From Leucaena leucocephala (Eukaryota > Streptophyta > Magnoliopsida > Fabales > Fabaceae): a DNA stretch of 64,000 nucleotides. The stretch lies in the NCBI GenBank assembly GCA_037074615.1, contig CM073520.1:31057527-31121526 (forward strand), in the 5' to 3' direction. Positions 46,917-58,123 of the stretch are shown in pieces. The notes under the pieces were generated by a model. It was not told the DNA's origin. It ran no database searches and was given only the letters and a program-made list of their open reading frames with translations. Every line of letters starts with the position of its first letter. Positions within the stretch are counted from its first letter, which is position 1. The position numbers were made by a program, and so were the translations under genes.

Positions 46917-48034
46917 ATGGGAAGAGCTCCCTGTTGAGACAAAGCTAACGTGAAAAGGGGACCATGGTCTCCTGAAGAAGATGCCACCCTCAAGAACTAC
47001 CTCCACAAACATGGCACTGGTGGCAATTGGATCGCTCTCCCCAAAAGAGCTGGTACTTTCTCTTCATAATCCTATAATGTCTTTTGATATTATCTTTTCA
47101 CTACCTTTTGAACTTTTATTCAACGTGTAGGTCTTAAGCGTTGTGGGAAGAGCTGTCGTCTGAGATGACTCAACTATCTTAGACCTCATATAAGGGTCAG
47201 AGGTTTTACTGACGATGAAGACCAAATTATCTGCACTCTCTATGCCACCCTCAGAAGCAGGCAAGTCCATATATATATATGCCATTCTAACCAACAGTTA
47301 TTGTTTTCCTGCAATTTCTGTTTCTTACTACAGTTGCATTTTACTCTGTCATGTCTCAAAATTTGGACCGTTACCAGCACAGAATATGAACAATTTCACA
47401 TTATAAAAGCCTAAAACCTCAAATGAAATGTTTGAAATGAAACAATAATAAATTACATTTACTGCAAATGTTCAAAACTTCCATAATGTTTTACAAAATA
47501 ACCAAAATCTTTTCTAAGAACTATGTGGAGCATTTACCTTCTTTTCAAAATAATACAAGCACTTTCTAAATGATAATTATATCAAAAGTAGTTTTGTCAA
47601 AAAATGACGCAAGGCTCTTTACTGCTCAGCGAGAGGATTAGGTCACCTGCACTATCTGAAGCCAAATAATCTACTTGTGAATAATGTCCCAAGAAAAACA
47701 TTATTTAAAATAATGTGGAAATAACAATGCATAAACATGTTTCAAATAACATCTCGTATTTTAATGCAAACCTTTTCGTAAATATTTTCTTTCAGGGAAA
47801 ACACTTTGAAATAGTCATTTCAAATAGATTGCTTTAAAACAATCCTTTCAAAACCATAATCTTTCCGTAGGACTTCAACAGAACAAAAATAGACGTAGAC
47901 ACAATCCATGAGGGTAAATAACCATGTGTAGCACGAAGCTATGAAACAGACATGGACATAGTCCACGAGGGTAACTAACCATCAGACGCAGACCAAAGCC
48001 ACGAAACAGACATGGACACAGTTCACGAGGGTAA

Positions 48035-48275
48035 CTAACCAATTTGGCAGCTTGAAGCCGCTAACTGTCAGTGACTCAATGCCACTAACGTTCGCAAGTA
48101 TGAAACCCACGATGTAATCTGGTGGCTCCAAGCCACTAACTGTCGGTGACTCAAGGTCACTGACCTTCGCAAGTATGAAACCCACAGTGTAATCTGGTGG
48201 CTCTAAGCCACTAACTGTCGGTGACTCAAGGCCACTGACCTTCGTGAGTACGAAACCCATGGTGTAATCTATCGA
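48035..48275. repeat. Tandem array of about 72-bp units in LTR copy 2
   Basis: Three or so units, each with a GGTGGCT...AGCCACTAACTGTC hairpin, a second GGTGACTCAAGG(T/C)CACTGA hairpin, and TTCGCAAGTATGAAACCCAC. The first hairpin is shared with copy 1's array; the second is extra. Upstream (47880-48040) are about 60-bp repeats with GACATGGACA(C/T)AGT. Confidence 0.8.
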
Positions 48276-50945
48276 GCTCAGGTAACCAAGGTGCACCAAG
48301 GGCTAACAGTACTACTGTTAGCAACCAGCATTCTGTATTCCATCCTTTCTAAAACATTTCCATCATGCATGAGGTTTATTTCACATATAATAATCTCAAA
48401 CGTTTCAATGTCATAACCGTTAGTAAAAACTACTTTGAATTTCAAAAATCCCAGCATTTACATTTAAAATCAAGTTACTATAAAATCATATGAAATTCGC
48501 ATAAGAATATATTTCATGAATAACATCAGTTCAACGCAACTTTTGTCAAACTCTTTTCAAAAGCTTATTCATCCATTTTCATTCATAATCATAATTCTTT
48601 TGTAAACCAATAGAAAGAAAATAATTTCTAACGATTTAAACCATACTTTCATAAAATTTGCTTTTCAAAATTCATATTTGAAATTCCACATTTGAAATGA
48701 CAATGCATTTGAAAATGTAAATTTTAGGGAACGTTATTCACTCACTTGTCATGCTCTAAAACCTTTACCCATTTAAGCCAATAACTTTCAATTAAAATCA
48801 CTTTTCAATTTCTTGGTATATCGAAACAACACATTAACATACTAATTAAAGCTTCAACGGAAATAAGTCATCCATAATCTAACATTTCAATTTATAACAC
48901 CGTCAACCATTCAACAACAACATATTCTCCTACCATTCCCAATCACTTCATATCCATGATGGAATTATCACTTTAAATCATTCCAACATAAATTGCTCAT
49001 TAACCCTTGAATTAATACTTCAACTAATCACATACCCTTATCCATTTGACATTGTTTCAAATAAATAAGCATACACCCATATAGTACAGGCTTCCAACCA
49101 CCCCAGGTAGTAAACATACACAAATAATTTCCTTTAATAATTCATTCAACACTTGGAAACACCACACAACAACCTCAATATGTTTATTCTTTTTGTTTTC
49201 AAAAAGTTCATGGTTCAATACACCAGAACATCAGCACATTAACATACATTAATCCTCAAGGCAGTGGCTATCTAACTATATATATATGTGTATCCAAAAT
49301 AGTATTTCATATATATATACATACATCAACCAGCTTCCAAAACAACAGCCACATTTCCTGAGCATAACATCATCATCATCATATATATGACAATCCACAA
49401 TGCAGACTATATGCATATATATACTCTCCTTATTCAATCATAGTAATACGTAACATATATGTTTTCCACTTTAGCCTCCTACCATATAACCCTGGGCAAT
49501 TTAACTCCAATTATCTTAATTAAATAACATCTTTCTTCAAGAACAGAGTGTCAAAAATCAAACAAACCAGGGACGTAGGTTTGCATAATACAATTCAACT
49601 AACACCAACGCCCCTTGTTCTTGCTCTGTTCTGTTTGCTTTGCAAATACACATACATCTTAAATGGAACAATAGCTCACAGCAACCCAAAAAAAATGCAG
49701 ATACACACTTATGGATTAAACAACCCCTAGCAGGAACACATATAATTAGATTCCAATTTCTCCTTCATTCACATATTCCATTAATCCATTTATGTTAGTT
49801 TCTCAATTCCATTGTACTTAATTATATCTATCTACAAGCGTAATTTCCAAAACCAATGATGAATATGCATATATGTTGAAACAATAGCTTCCAATGATCA
49901 TTATGTATTCTCGACATAAAATAGGGCAGTCAACAATAATTCAATACAACACTCTACAAATCTTAACTGAGTATATAAATCACTTGCTCACCCTGCTTCA
50001 CGTCAATAGAAAATCCCCAATGCAACACATATCCCAGCACCCAAACTAGCAACTCACACGTGTATAAATACTTCTTTAAAATCATAATAACATCGCTTAT
50101 ATATTCTTAATCAGTTTTAACAATAGCCCATACTCATAGACCCTTAACAGACATGGATTGAAAAAAATCAATTATTAGAAGAGGTGCCACAGAGCTTACT
50201 ACACACACCGAGTCTTGAAATGGTAGGGAGGGAGACGTACAGGGGTGCCTTTACTACAGAAGTAAGAAAGCTTTGGCAGTGACAAGGTACTCAATGGCAC
50301 ATACACCATACAAGGTGATTTCCAATATTACTCATACACCTACTAAGCAATTCACGGAACCTAGCAGGAAGGAGATGGAAAAATCTCAGACTTGCTACAG
50401 TGACATGGAGACCCCTGACAATAGCAAATAGCACCACTACTGACAAAGAACTGCTAGCATCACAGTTACAGCAACCAGAGAACACTCCTCCCCCAAAACC
50501 AACGATCCAACACTGTTCTTCCTCTCCCACTCTCACTATACTTACCTGAAGAAATAACATCGACGTAGCAAGGAAAACCATAGTAATAGTAATGACACGG
50601 CACCAGTGATGGCAGAATACAAGAAATGGAACCATGGCGCCTATGGTTCCAGAAGCTCATGATGAATCTCAGATGTATCCCTCTACTTTCTCTCTTGTGT
50701 CTATAAACTAGAATGAGAAAAAGGGAGAAGCATTTCAGACTCAAAAGACGACAACAGACCTTCCATGCCATGAACTCTTTTCCCCATGCCACACGCTGAC
50801 CCGCTCTGCTTTCCCTTATGCAACGCTGCTCCTCTGCCATCGCCAACACGCAGAGAGGAAATGGTGAAAGGGTCAAGGATTAGGTAAAAGGGAAGAGGGG
50901 CAATTTTGTCATTTTACCTCTAAAATAAAAAAAAACTCTCTCCCT

Positions 50946-51016
50946 GCACTGGCCAGAGCTCAAACACGAGAAAATCGATTTCCTCTCCGCCCTCAAACCA
51001 TTCAACCAATGCTTCC
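50946..51016 (-). other. Antisense tRNA-like module in LTR copy 2
   Basis: Minus strand ATTGGTTGAATGGTTTGAG (box A-like) and TCGTGTTTGAGCTC (box B-like). More decayed than in copy 1. Confidence 0.4.
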
Positions 51017-51740
51017 ACTGTGAAATATTTGCAATAGATATACCAATATCCTTGATTAAGAAAATTTTAAAATATAAGAATTCCTGGGCCATAACATACT
51101 CTCTGAATATGTTCTATTTTTCTACCATTAGGTGGTCTCTTATAGCTGCGCAATGGGTTGGAAGAACAGACAATGATGTGAAAAACCACTGGAATACAAA
51201 GTTGAAGAAGAAAATTTTTGCAGGAAAAAGTTGTAATGGGACGGACATCAGTAGTAACAAGAGCGAGGGCAATAGTTATGTACCATTCTTATCGTTTTCC
51301 CTCAAAGAACTCAAGGTGATGCCTTTTTGGTAGGTCACAAGGAGTCTGCAGACTATTTTGAGCCCTGTGTTCTGGAGTTGGAGTAAAATAATACAGCTCC
51401 ATTTTTAGAACCAAAACCTCTGGATTCTCAAGTTTTAGACCTTGGAAGCCATGTGATGATAAGTGAAAGCTGCAGGATACCATGTTCTATCCAATTTCAT
51501 CTTCTGCAGGTTGCCTGGCAGAGAAGAACGACCATACCAAATGGCTTAGATTTAAGCATGATGACCATCAATATGAAGCAAGTGAGCCTGATCTTGTGTA
51601 TGATGATCTTTTCAATGGATTTGCTTCCTATGACCAAAGTCTCATCAATGAATGCTTCCCAAATTAATTATTTGTCTGGTTACCAAAATAAACAATTGAA
51701 GAAAGGAAAATGGGGACACATTTATTAGTTTAGGTACTTA

Positions 51741-52245
51741 GTGTGTGTTTGGTAAAAGCCCAAACCTAGGTTTTAAATATAGGTTTGGGCAAAATCTAGG
51801 TTTTAAAAAATTTTAAAATAAACAGCTATATTTGTTCAAATAGGCTTTTGGACTAAAATATTGTTTAAAATCAAGGTTTCAGATAAGCTGGTCATAATAG
51901 CTTATAGAACAGTAAAAGAGTTTATGAACTAACCAATTACTATATTACCCATATTTTTTCTTACACCCTCTCTCCTCTCTCCTCCTTTTTCTTACACACT
52001 CTCTCCTTTCTTTTCTTACACTCTCTTTTCTCTCTCCTCTCATATCTTATCTCTCCTTATTTAATACTCATACCCTTTTTCGTAATTTACTAATAATAAA
52101 AGTATTTCTGGAAATAACTATCCAAACACTCATTTATTCAAAACCACTTTTTTTATAAGTTATTCTCCAAAAACCCTTTTCCAAAAGCTACCAAAAAGCC
52201 CTTTTTTTCATAAGCTAGTTTTCAAAATCCTATCCAAATAGGCCC
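51741..52245 (+). mobile_element. MITE copy D, 505 bp, TTA target duplication
   Basis: Starts GTGTGTGTTTGGTAAAAGCC and ends CCTATCCAAATAGGCCC. TTA at 51738-51740 and at 52246-52248 is the 3-bp duplication of PIF/Harbinger-type elements. It lies just behind the MYB relic. Confidence 0.82.
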
Positions 52246-52248
52246 TTA

Positions 52249-54897
52249 ATCTACCACGCTCCAAAATCAAGGGGTGATTGGAACAGAATATGAGAGATTT
52301 CACATTCTGTCAGCTTTTAAATATCTTAATTAATAATAATCTTAGATATGCATAAGCTATTATATTATTTATCATATATGAATATATTTATATCTCCCAC
52401 AATGATAAATGTCATACCATATACAATTATTTATATGTCTCAAGAAAGACAACAGAGGACAAGAATCCTGTCTATAGACTATGTGGAGTATCTACATGTT
52501 TTGAACAACCATGAGTACCTTCTCTGTTTTGCTAGAGGTACAAGGTCGGATGTGTTATCTGAGGCCAAAATAATCTATTGGTAAAAAAGTCCCCTTAACA
52601 TAAACAATTTGAATATGTAATGAAATAATTTAAATATACTTAAACTTTGAATAATAAAACTTGATGATAAATTTCAACTTCTAAATTATATAATCATAAC
52701 AAAAACAAAACTGTAATAAAATCATTAACTAAATCAATCAAATATCTAGTAAAACAACTAGCTTAGGGAAATCAATTTAAAATAAAAATCTTTAAATCTC
52801 ATCCTTTTTGTATGACTTCAATAGAATAAAATAACAAGCATAGACACAGTCAACGAGGTAAGTAACTAATCCGGCACAGCTCGAAGCCTCAAAACAAGTA
52901 TGGACATAGTCTACAAGGTAAGTAACTAATCTAGAGTGGCTTGAAGCCACAGAACAAGCATAGACATAGTCTACGAGGGTAAGTAACTAAGTGTAACACA
53001 AGGCCATGAAATCAAGCACATGTATTAAACTAACGAATAACAAATGCAGGTACGAAACCCATAAATATCAAGTGCAAGACTTGATCCTACGAATAACAAG
53101 TGTATACGAGACCCACCAATAACAAGCATAGGTATAAGACCCACGAATATGACGCACATGTACAAAACCCACGAATAACAAACTTAGGTACGAGACCACG
53201 AATAACAAGTGAGCTCAAAATTTTAACCATGGTGCATACTACTGTTAGTAACTAGCAACTCCAAATCATTTCTAAGCATGCATGGGGTCAATTAACATTG
53301 ATAAAGAATAAGATCTTTCAATATTAAAATCTCAGAATATTTAATAATTAGAGACCACAGCATGAAAATCAATGCACAACATTTTCTTTAAATCATCATG
53401 TATTTAAATATGTAAAGAATAAAATGATCCAAGACACTTAAATAATTATTATTGTCATTTTAACTAAATATTTAGATATCAAATAACTAGACAATTCTAA
53501 TAAACATGCTTTTAGCAAACCATGCTTAAAAATTGAAACTCTAAATAAAATGTATAAAGTAACAAGATATTATTAAAAATATTATTTTAATAGGACGTTA
53601 TCCACTCACCTGTTGAGCTTATAATATAGAACTTATTCTTTCAAAACTTCTTAAGATAATTGCCTTTATAGGAACTCAATCACCTTGAGTTCCTTCTTCC
53701 AAATTACCTTCTTCTATTTCTTTCTCATTTATTTTCCTTGATGGCTCGACCAAATATCAAATCCTATATATTATATCTATAGTTAAGTAGGCATATTAGT
53801 ATTACAATTTAGTACATAATAATTGCATAATAAACTTCTTTCGTATCCCAACTCAACTCCCTTATATTTATCTCTTTTATTCTATTACTTCTCCTTAATC
53901 CAAAATACTTTATCACTTAAAAACTCTTTCAACAATTTTCATTTCCTAATCTGTAAAAAATCCAGATTTAAAAAAAAAACATCCTTAAATCCATTTTTAA
54001 TTACAAAAGTCAATTATCTATCACTTCAAACTACAAGTAGTGGTCTAAAACCAGATTTTCTCTTCTTCAATATGCCTCCCACTTGACACATACACACACA
54101 TGCTAAGAAGCTTTTAATCCTCCTTTAATTTATCATCCTTAAATTAACATAGAATTTACATATTTATAAAATAAACAAAACTACAATTACTAACATTAAC
54201 TATCAAACATACTAATATTTCCTCTTCCTCGATACCTTTTAACAAATAGTTAATGTGCACAAGCTAACCTGACTATAAGATAAGCTTCAAAATGCTTAGC
54301 TTCTTTTCAAACAATAACCAAACACCCTATCTAAGTTCCACACGGCTTTTAAGTCATATTCACTAACCAGATAATTTTTTTTCTTTCTTCAGACACCCCA
54401 ATCCAATTAATCTCTCCAACACAAATATTCTATTGCAGCATCACAATGAAGAATATAAAAAAAAAAGATTTGAGTCTACCCCTATTAGAAGAGATAATGA
54501 GGACCTAAGAAAATTAAGCTCATATAATTATATGTTTTTGCCCAAAAATACAGTAGAAGAAGGAGAAGACTTCAATGGCTCAGATAGAGCATGCTCACAC
54601 CCATATCAATAGCAAAAGGGAATGGACGAAACTAAAGAACACAGTGGAAGCAATGTAATTTGGAGCTCTGCACACACACCCACAACAACAACAAATGGAA
54701 GTTTTGCTATACACACACACACACACAGAGGGACGGCGTTTCTCTATTATCCTCCTCATAACCATAACAAAGAACACACACATAAAGTAGCAAATCTCTT
54801 TATTTAAGTTAGATTTTGCGTTAAAAAGCTTCAATCTTTAGCTATTCTCACCAAATTGAATATTTTCCCTTCAAAGCTTCAACTTTTAATCACCTAT
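52249..54897 (+). mobile_element. Diverged relative of the long-LTR family (copy 3)
   Basis: Keeps the family order: CACGCTCCAAAATC...GGAACAGAATATGA start, CTATGTGGAGTATCTACATG, TCTGAGGCCAAAATAATCTA, about 67-bp repeats with GACATAGTCTAC (52840-52990), about 30-bp GAATAACAAGTG repeats (53030-53210), CATGCATGGGGT, and GGACGTTATCCACTCACCTG. The start lacks a clear TG and the right end is interrupted by the CACTA element. DNA after 60309 (AAAAAATAACA) could be its far end, in which case the CACTA element is nested in it. No target duplication proved. Confidence 0.6.
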
Positions 54898-54914
54898 CAC
54901 TACAAGAAATTTGG

Positions 54915-55260
54915 TTTTTGGCGACGTCTTTTCAGCGGCCATAAAAAAAGTCGCCGCTGAAAATGACTTTTATTGTCGCCGCTGAAAGTTATACATTCAG
55001 TGGCGACATAATTTTGTCACCGCTGAAAGTTTAACTTTCCGCGGTGACTTTCATTGTCATCGCCGAAGGTGGGAAATGAAAAATTTTTACTCCACTTTTC
55101 TGCGGTGACATTTAGATAATAGTATCTGCAGCGACTCGCGGGTGTCGCAGCAAAAAGTCTACACTTTCTGCGGCAACAATTTTTTGTCGCCACAGAATAT
55201 GTTTTTTATGGTGACTTTTATATCCTTAAGCGGTGACAAATGTCACCGCTAAAAGTCATA
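54915..55260. repeat. 5' subterminal palindromic repeats of the CACTA element
   Basis: At least eight degenerate copies of GCGGCGACA/TGTCGCCGC separated by GAAAGT-like spacers (GTCGCCGCTGAAAGTTATAC and similar). Such repeats are the expected binding sites of the TnpA-like protein. One further copy lies at 55950-55981, deep inside, beside the deletion scar. Confidence 0.8.
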
Positions 55261-55978
55261 CATTCTTTCCAAGCCACCCTAAAACAACTATCTAATATAT
55301 AAAATTAAATTATTATGATGTCTACGGAAGAAGAAAATGAAGCAAGGGTCTATGTATGAGAGAGATATTATAAATGTATATCAATGAGCTTGAGAGTTAG
55401 TATTTGTTTATTAGAAATAATATGGGAGAGGAGATAGAGAGAGGGAGATGTGTGTGTGAGATCGGGAGAAAGAATAGACGTAAAATGTATATATATGTTC
55501 TTAATTACTATTGCATTTGGTCTTTGTTGCTACATTTCATATAGCATCCCAGTTTTTATAAGAACGATTTATAAGGTATTTTTGAGTTTAAGAGTGTTTT
55601 TCTGAAATTTTAAAAATGAAATTTTAGATAAATAATAAAGAAAATAATAATTATTAAAAATATTTTGGAGTTAAGAAAAATGAAGAAAGGAATCATAAAA
55701 TGATTATTTTGTTACTTGAAAATCATGAAACAATTTATTTACTCAAAAGAGACATAATTGGTTGAATAGCTATTTTTTGGGAAATAAATGCCTATTTTCT
55801 TAGAAAATTTAAGAAAAATAGTTAGAAATGATCATTTACCTAAAACCTTTTATGAAAATTGTCTAATAAGTTGAAGAAGCTATTGGGGGAAAATATTGTT
55901 ATTTTAAAAGTGGATTACTTTTTAAAAATTATTTTAAAAAAAGAAGACTTTCAGCGGCGACAACAAAGGGTTGCCGTT

Positions 55979-56026
55979 GAAAGAAATGTTTCTCATAACA
56001 TATAGAAAGAAATGTTTCTCATAACA
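55979..56026. repeat. 22-bp direct duplication at the CACTA deletion scar
   Basis: GAAAGAAATGTTTCTCATAA plus CA occurs at 55979-56000 and again at 56005-56026, four bases apart. It lies between a stranded subterminal repeat and the first surviving transposase codons. Confidence 0.85.
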
Positions 56027-56028
56027 TT

Positions 56029-58036
56029 GTGTGCACGGTGATGGATTTGGTTGGAAAGACGAAGGACACAATTAAAAGTAGGTACGACTTGATGGACTTA
56101 AGTATTAGGAGTGATATGCACCCAGTTGAAGATGGTAATAATGTTTCTATTCCTCTTGCTCCTTACACATTGTCTCATGAGAACAAACAATCCCTTTTAA
56201 AATTCTTGGCTAACTTAAGAGTGCCTGATACTTTTTCATCTAATATTTCAAGATGTGTCAATATTCAGGAGCGAAAATTGTTTGGTTTAAAGTGTCATGA
56301 TCACCATGTGTTATTGCAAGAGATCTTTCCAATTGCAATACGTGGGTTATTATCTTCTAAGGTGTGTGAACCAATTATAGAGTTGGGAAGATTTTTCAAA
56401 AATCTTTGTTCGAAGTCTTTATCTTGTGAAGTACTTGACAAACTCTAAAGTCAGATAATATTGACATTATGCAAGTTGGAGACGATCTTCCCACCTGCTT
56501 TCTTTGATGTGATGGTTCACTTGCCAATACACTTGGCAAGGGAGGCAAAAGTTGGTGGACTAGTTCAATATCGTTGAATGTATCCAATAGAAAGGTAATA
56601 TTCGTCAATTGCATTGTATATTTATAATTCATATTTATGGAATGTTAATTACTTTTAATGCATTAGGTATTTGCAGACACTCAAATTGTATGCTTGTAAT
56701 AAAGCTCGGCCTAAAGGATCAATTGCAGAAGGATACTTGGCAGACAAAAGTCTCACATTCTGTTCAAGATATTTGAAAGATTTTCCTACAAAGTTTAATG
56801 TGCCACACAGGAATGATGACACTAATGATGATATGAACCCTGAGTTTATAATATTTAAGATAAATGGTCAAGCTAGGGGCATTGTCAGTCAATTTCTCTT
56901 CCCTATGAAGAATATTGTCAAGCAAGAATGTATGTGCTACAAAATTGTGAACAAGTTTGGCAATTTATGGAGTAAGTTGCCTGACTAGAGCAAAAATGTA
57001 CTTGTCATACTGCATTTTTATCTTACTGCTATCATATATTGTAGGGAATATGCAACAGAGCTTCAAGCGCATGGATCAAGGAGTGAGCAAAGCCAATATG
57101 AGTTTCCTCAATGGTTTCATTCACGAGTAAGTTATAATATTTTGAGCCTTAGTATTTCTAGCAATTACATTTATATAAAATATCTAACATATGATTTTTA
57201 TCCTAAAAGGTGACATCATTGTCTACACAGAGCCATGTCAGTGATGAACTCATAAGTTTATCAATTGGTCCATTGACGATGATGAATCGCTATCCATATT
57301 CATAGGCAATGGATTTCATTTTCACATAAAAGACCGTGCAACAGGAAAAAAACCCAAAACAATGGTATTCTAGCTAAGGGTGATGACACTAATGTTGACA
57401 AAGAATATTATGGTGTGTTAGAGCATATTTAAGTTATCTTACATAGGCAACAGAAAAGTATATTTGTTTAAGTGCCATTGGTGGGATGTGGCTCATTATG
57501 ACAAAGGATATAAGGTTGATAAGTACGGGCTCATAAGTATTAATACGCGATACTCATTACAAACAAATGAACCATTTATTCTAGCATCTCAAGCTAAGCA
57601 AGTTTTTAATGTGGATGATATTGTTGTACCCGGTTGGCTCGTTGTTGTCAAAACAAACCCACACTACTTGTTTAATGTACCAACTGACAATGCTATTGAT
57701 GATAGTGGGGTTCTTGATCCTATGGTTGATACAGAACCTTATCAATAATTGGTGGTAGACTTAAATGTTTATCGTGTGAGTCTAACACAACTTGATGATA
57801 TTATCATTGACTTATATGGAGAAGATGGATAAACGCAGATCTTAGCTCAAGGAGAACCATCACAAATTCATCAAAATAATGCCGTTAATACTGGATTTAG
57901 TGATGAAGAGGATTTTCTTGACGACTTTGATAGTGATACTGAAGTAGAAAGTGACACAAACATTGAAATAGAAGAAACAGATGAATCAGAAGACATTGAT
58001 GAAAGTGATAATGCGACGGAATATTCAAATGAATGA
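56029..58036 (+). pseudogene. TNP2-like CACTA transposase, C-terminal part only (DUF4218 + DUF4216)
   Basis: The reading KTKDTIKSRYDLMDL, LRVPDTFSSNISRCVN, LFGLKCHDHHVLLQ, then FFDVMVHLPIHLAREAKVGG and ARPKGSIAEGYLADKS is the DUF4218 region. After introns, ELQAHGSRSEQSQYEFPQW and NGFHFHIKDRATGKK lead to DUF4216 (YLFKCHWWDVAHYDKGYKVD, ASQAKQVFNVDD). An acidic tail (EEDFLDDFDSDTE) ends at 58036. A Gln codon is TAA at 56446, a Trp codon (YRWMYP) is TGA at 56575, and the DUF4216 frame is shifted near 57400-57450. The upstream catalytic part, with the acidic transposase residues, is missing. Confidence 0.85.
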
Positions 58037-58123
58037 GATTAATTGATATGGTACATTTTATCTATATTGACTATTGTTTGATTCATTGTTTTATTCTAAA
58101 TGAAATGTATATTTTTGTAGGAT

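Larger units (their letters stand above)
47347..51096 (+). mobile_element. Solo LTR, 3750 bp, long-LTR family copy 2
   Basis: Starts TGTCATGTCTCAAAATTTGG and ends GGGCCATAACA with perfect 5-bp duplication TACTC at 47342-47346 and 51097-51101. Aligns along its whole length with copy 1 (for example ACTGCTCAGCGA, TGAATAACATCAGTTCAA, GGGAACGTTATTCACTCAC). Inserted in MYB intron 2, same orientation as the MYB gene. The open frames at 50291-50876 within it are GC-driven and have no family. Confidence 0.88.
46917..51720 (+). pseudogene. R2R3-MYB pseudogene, RAX/MYB36-like
   Basis: Exon 1 (46917-47052) reads MGRAPC, a stop, then DKANVKRGPWSPEEDATLKN and HGTGGNWIALPKRAG. Exon 2 (47131-47260) gives LKRCGKSCRLR, a stop, LNYLRPHIRVRGFTDDEDQ. 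Exon 3 from 51132 gives WSLIAAQWVGRTDNDVKNHW and NTKLKKK. The two introns are at the canonical R2R3-MYB positions and the sequence fits the RAX/MYB36-MYB37 subgroup (axillary meristem or endodermis regulators). Stops replace Cys7 (TGA at 46935) and a conserved R2 Trp (TGA at 47166). The usual AQLPGRTDND is AQWVGRTDND. Intron 2 uses a GC donor (CAG|GCAAGT) and now contains a 3.75-kb solo LTR. The C-terminal region survives in another frame (YDDLFNGFASYDQSLINEC, 51598-51654). Clearly non-functional as read. Confidence 0.85.

Noticed and set aside
50291..50876. Two overlapping minus-strand frames of 114 and 136 codons
   Set aside because: They lie in the GC-richer 3' part of solo LTR copy 2, the matching part of copy 1 does not keep them, and they resemble no family.
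55260..56028. Hidden transposase catalytic exon of the CACTA element
   Set aside because: AT-rich with stops in all frames and no recognisable Transposase_21 words; treated as deleted.
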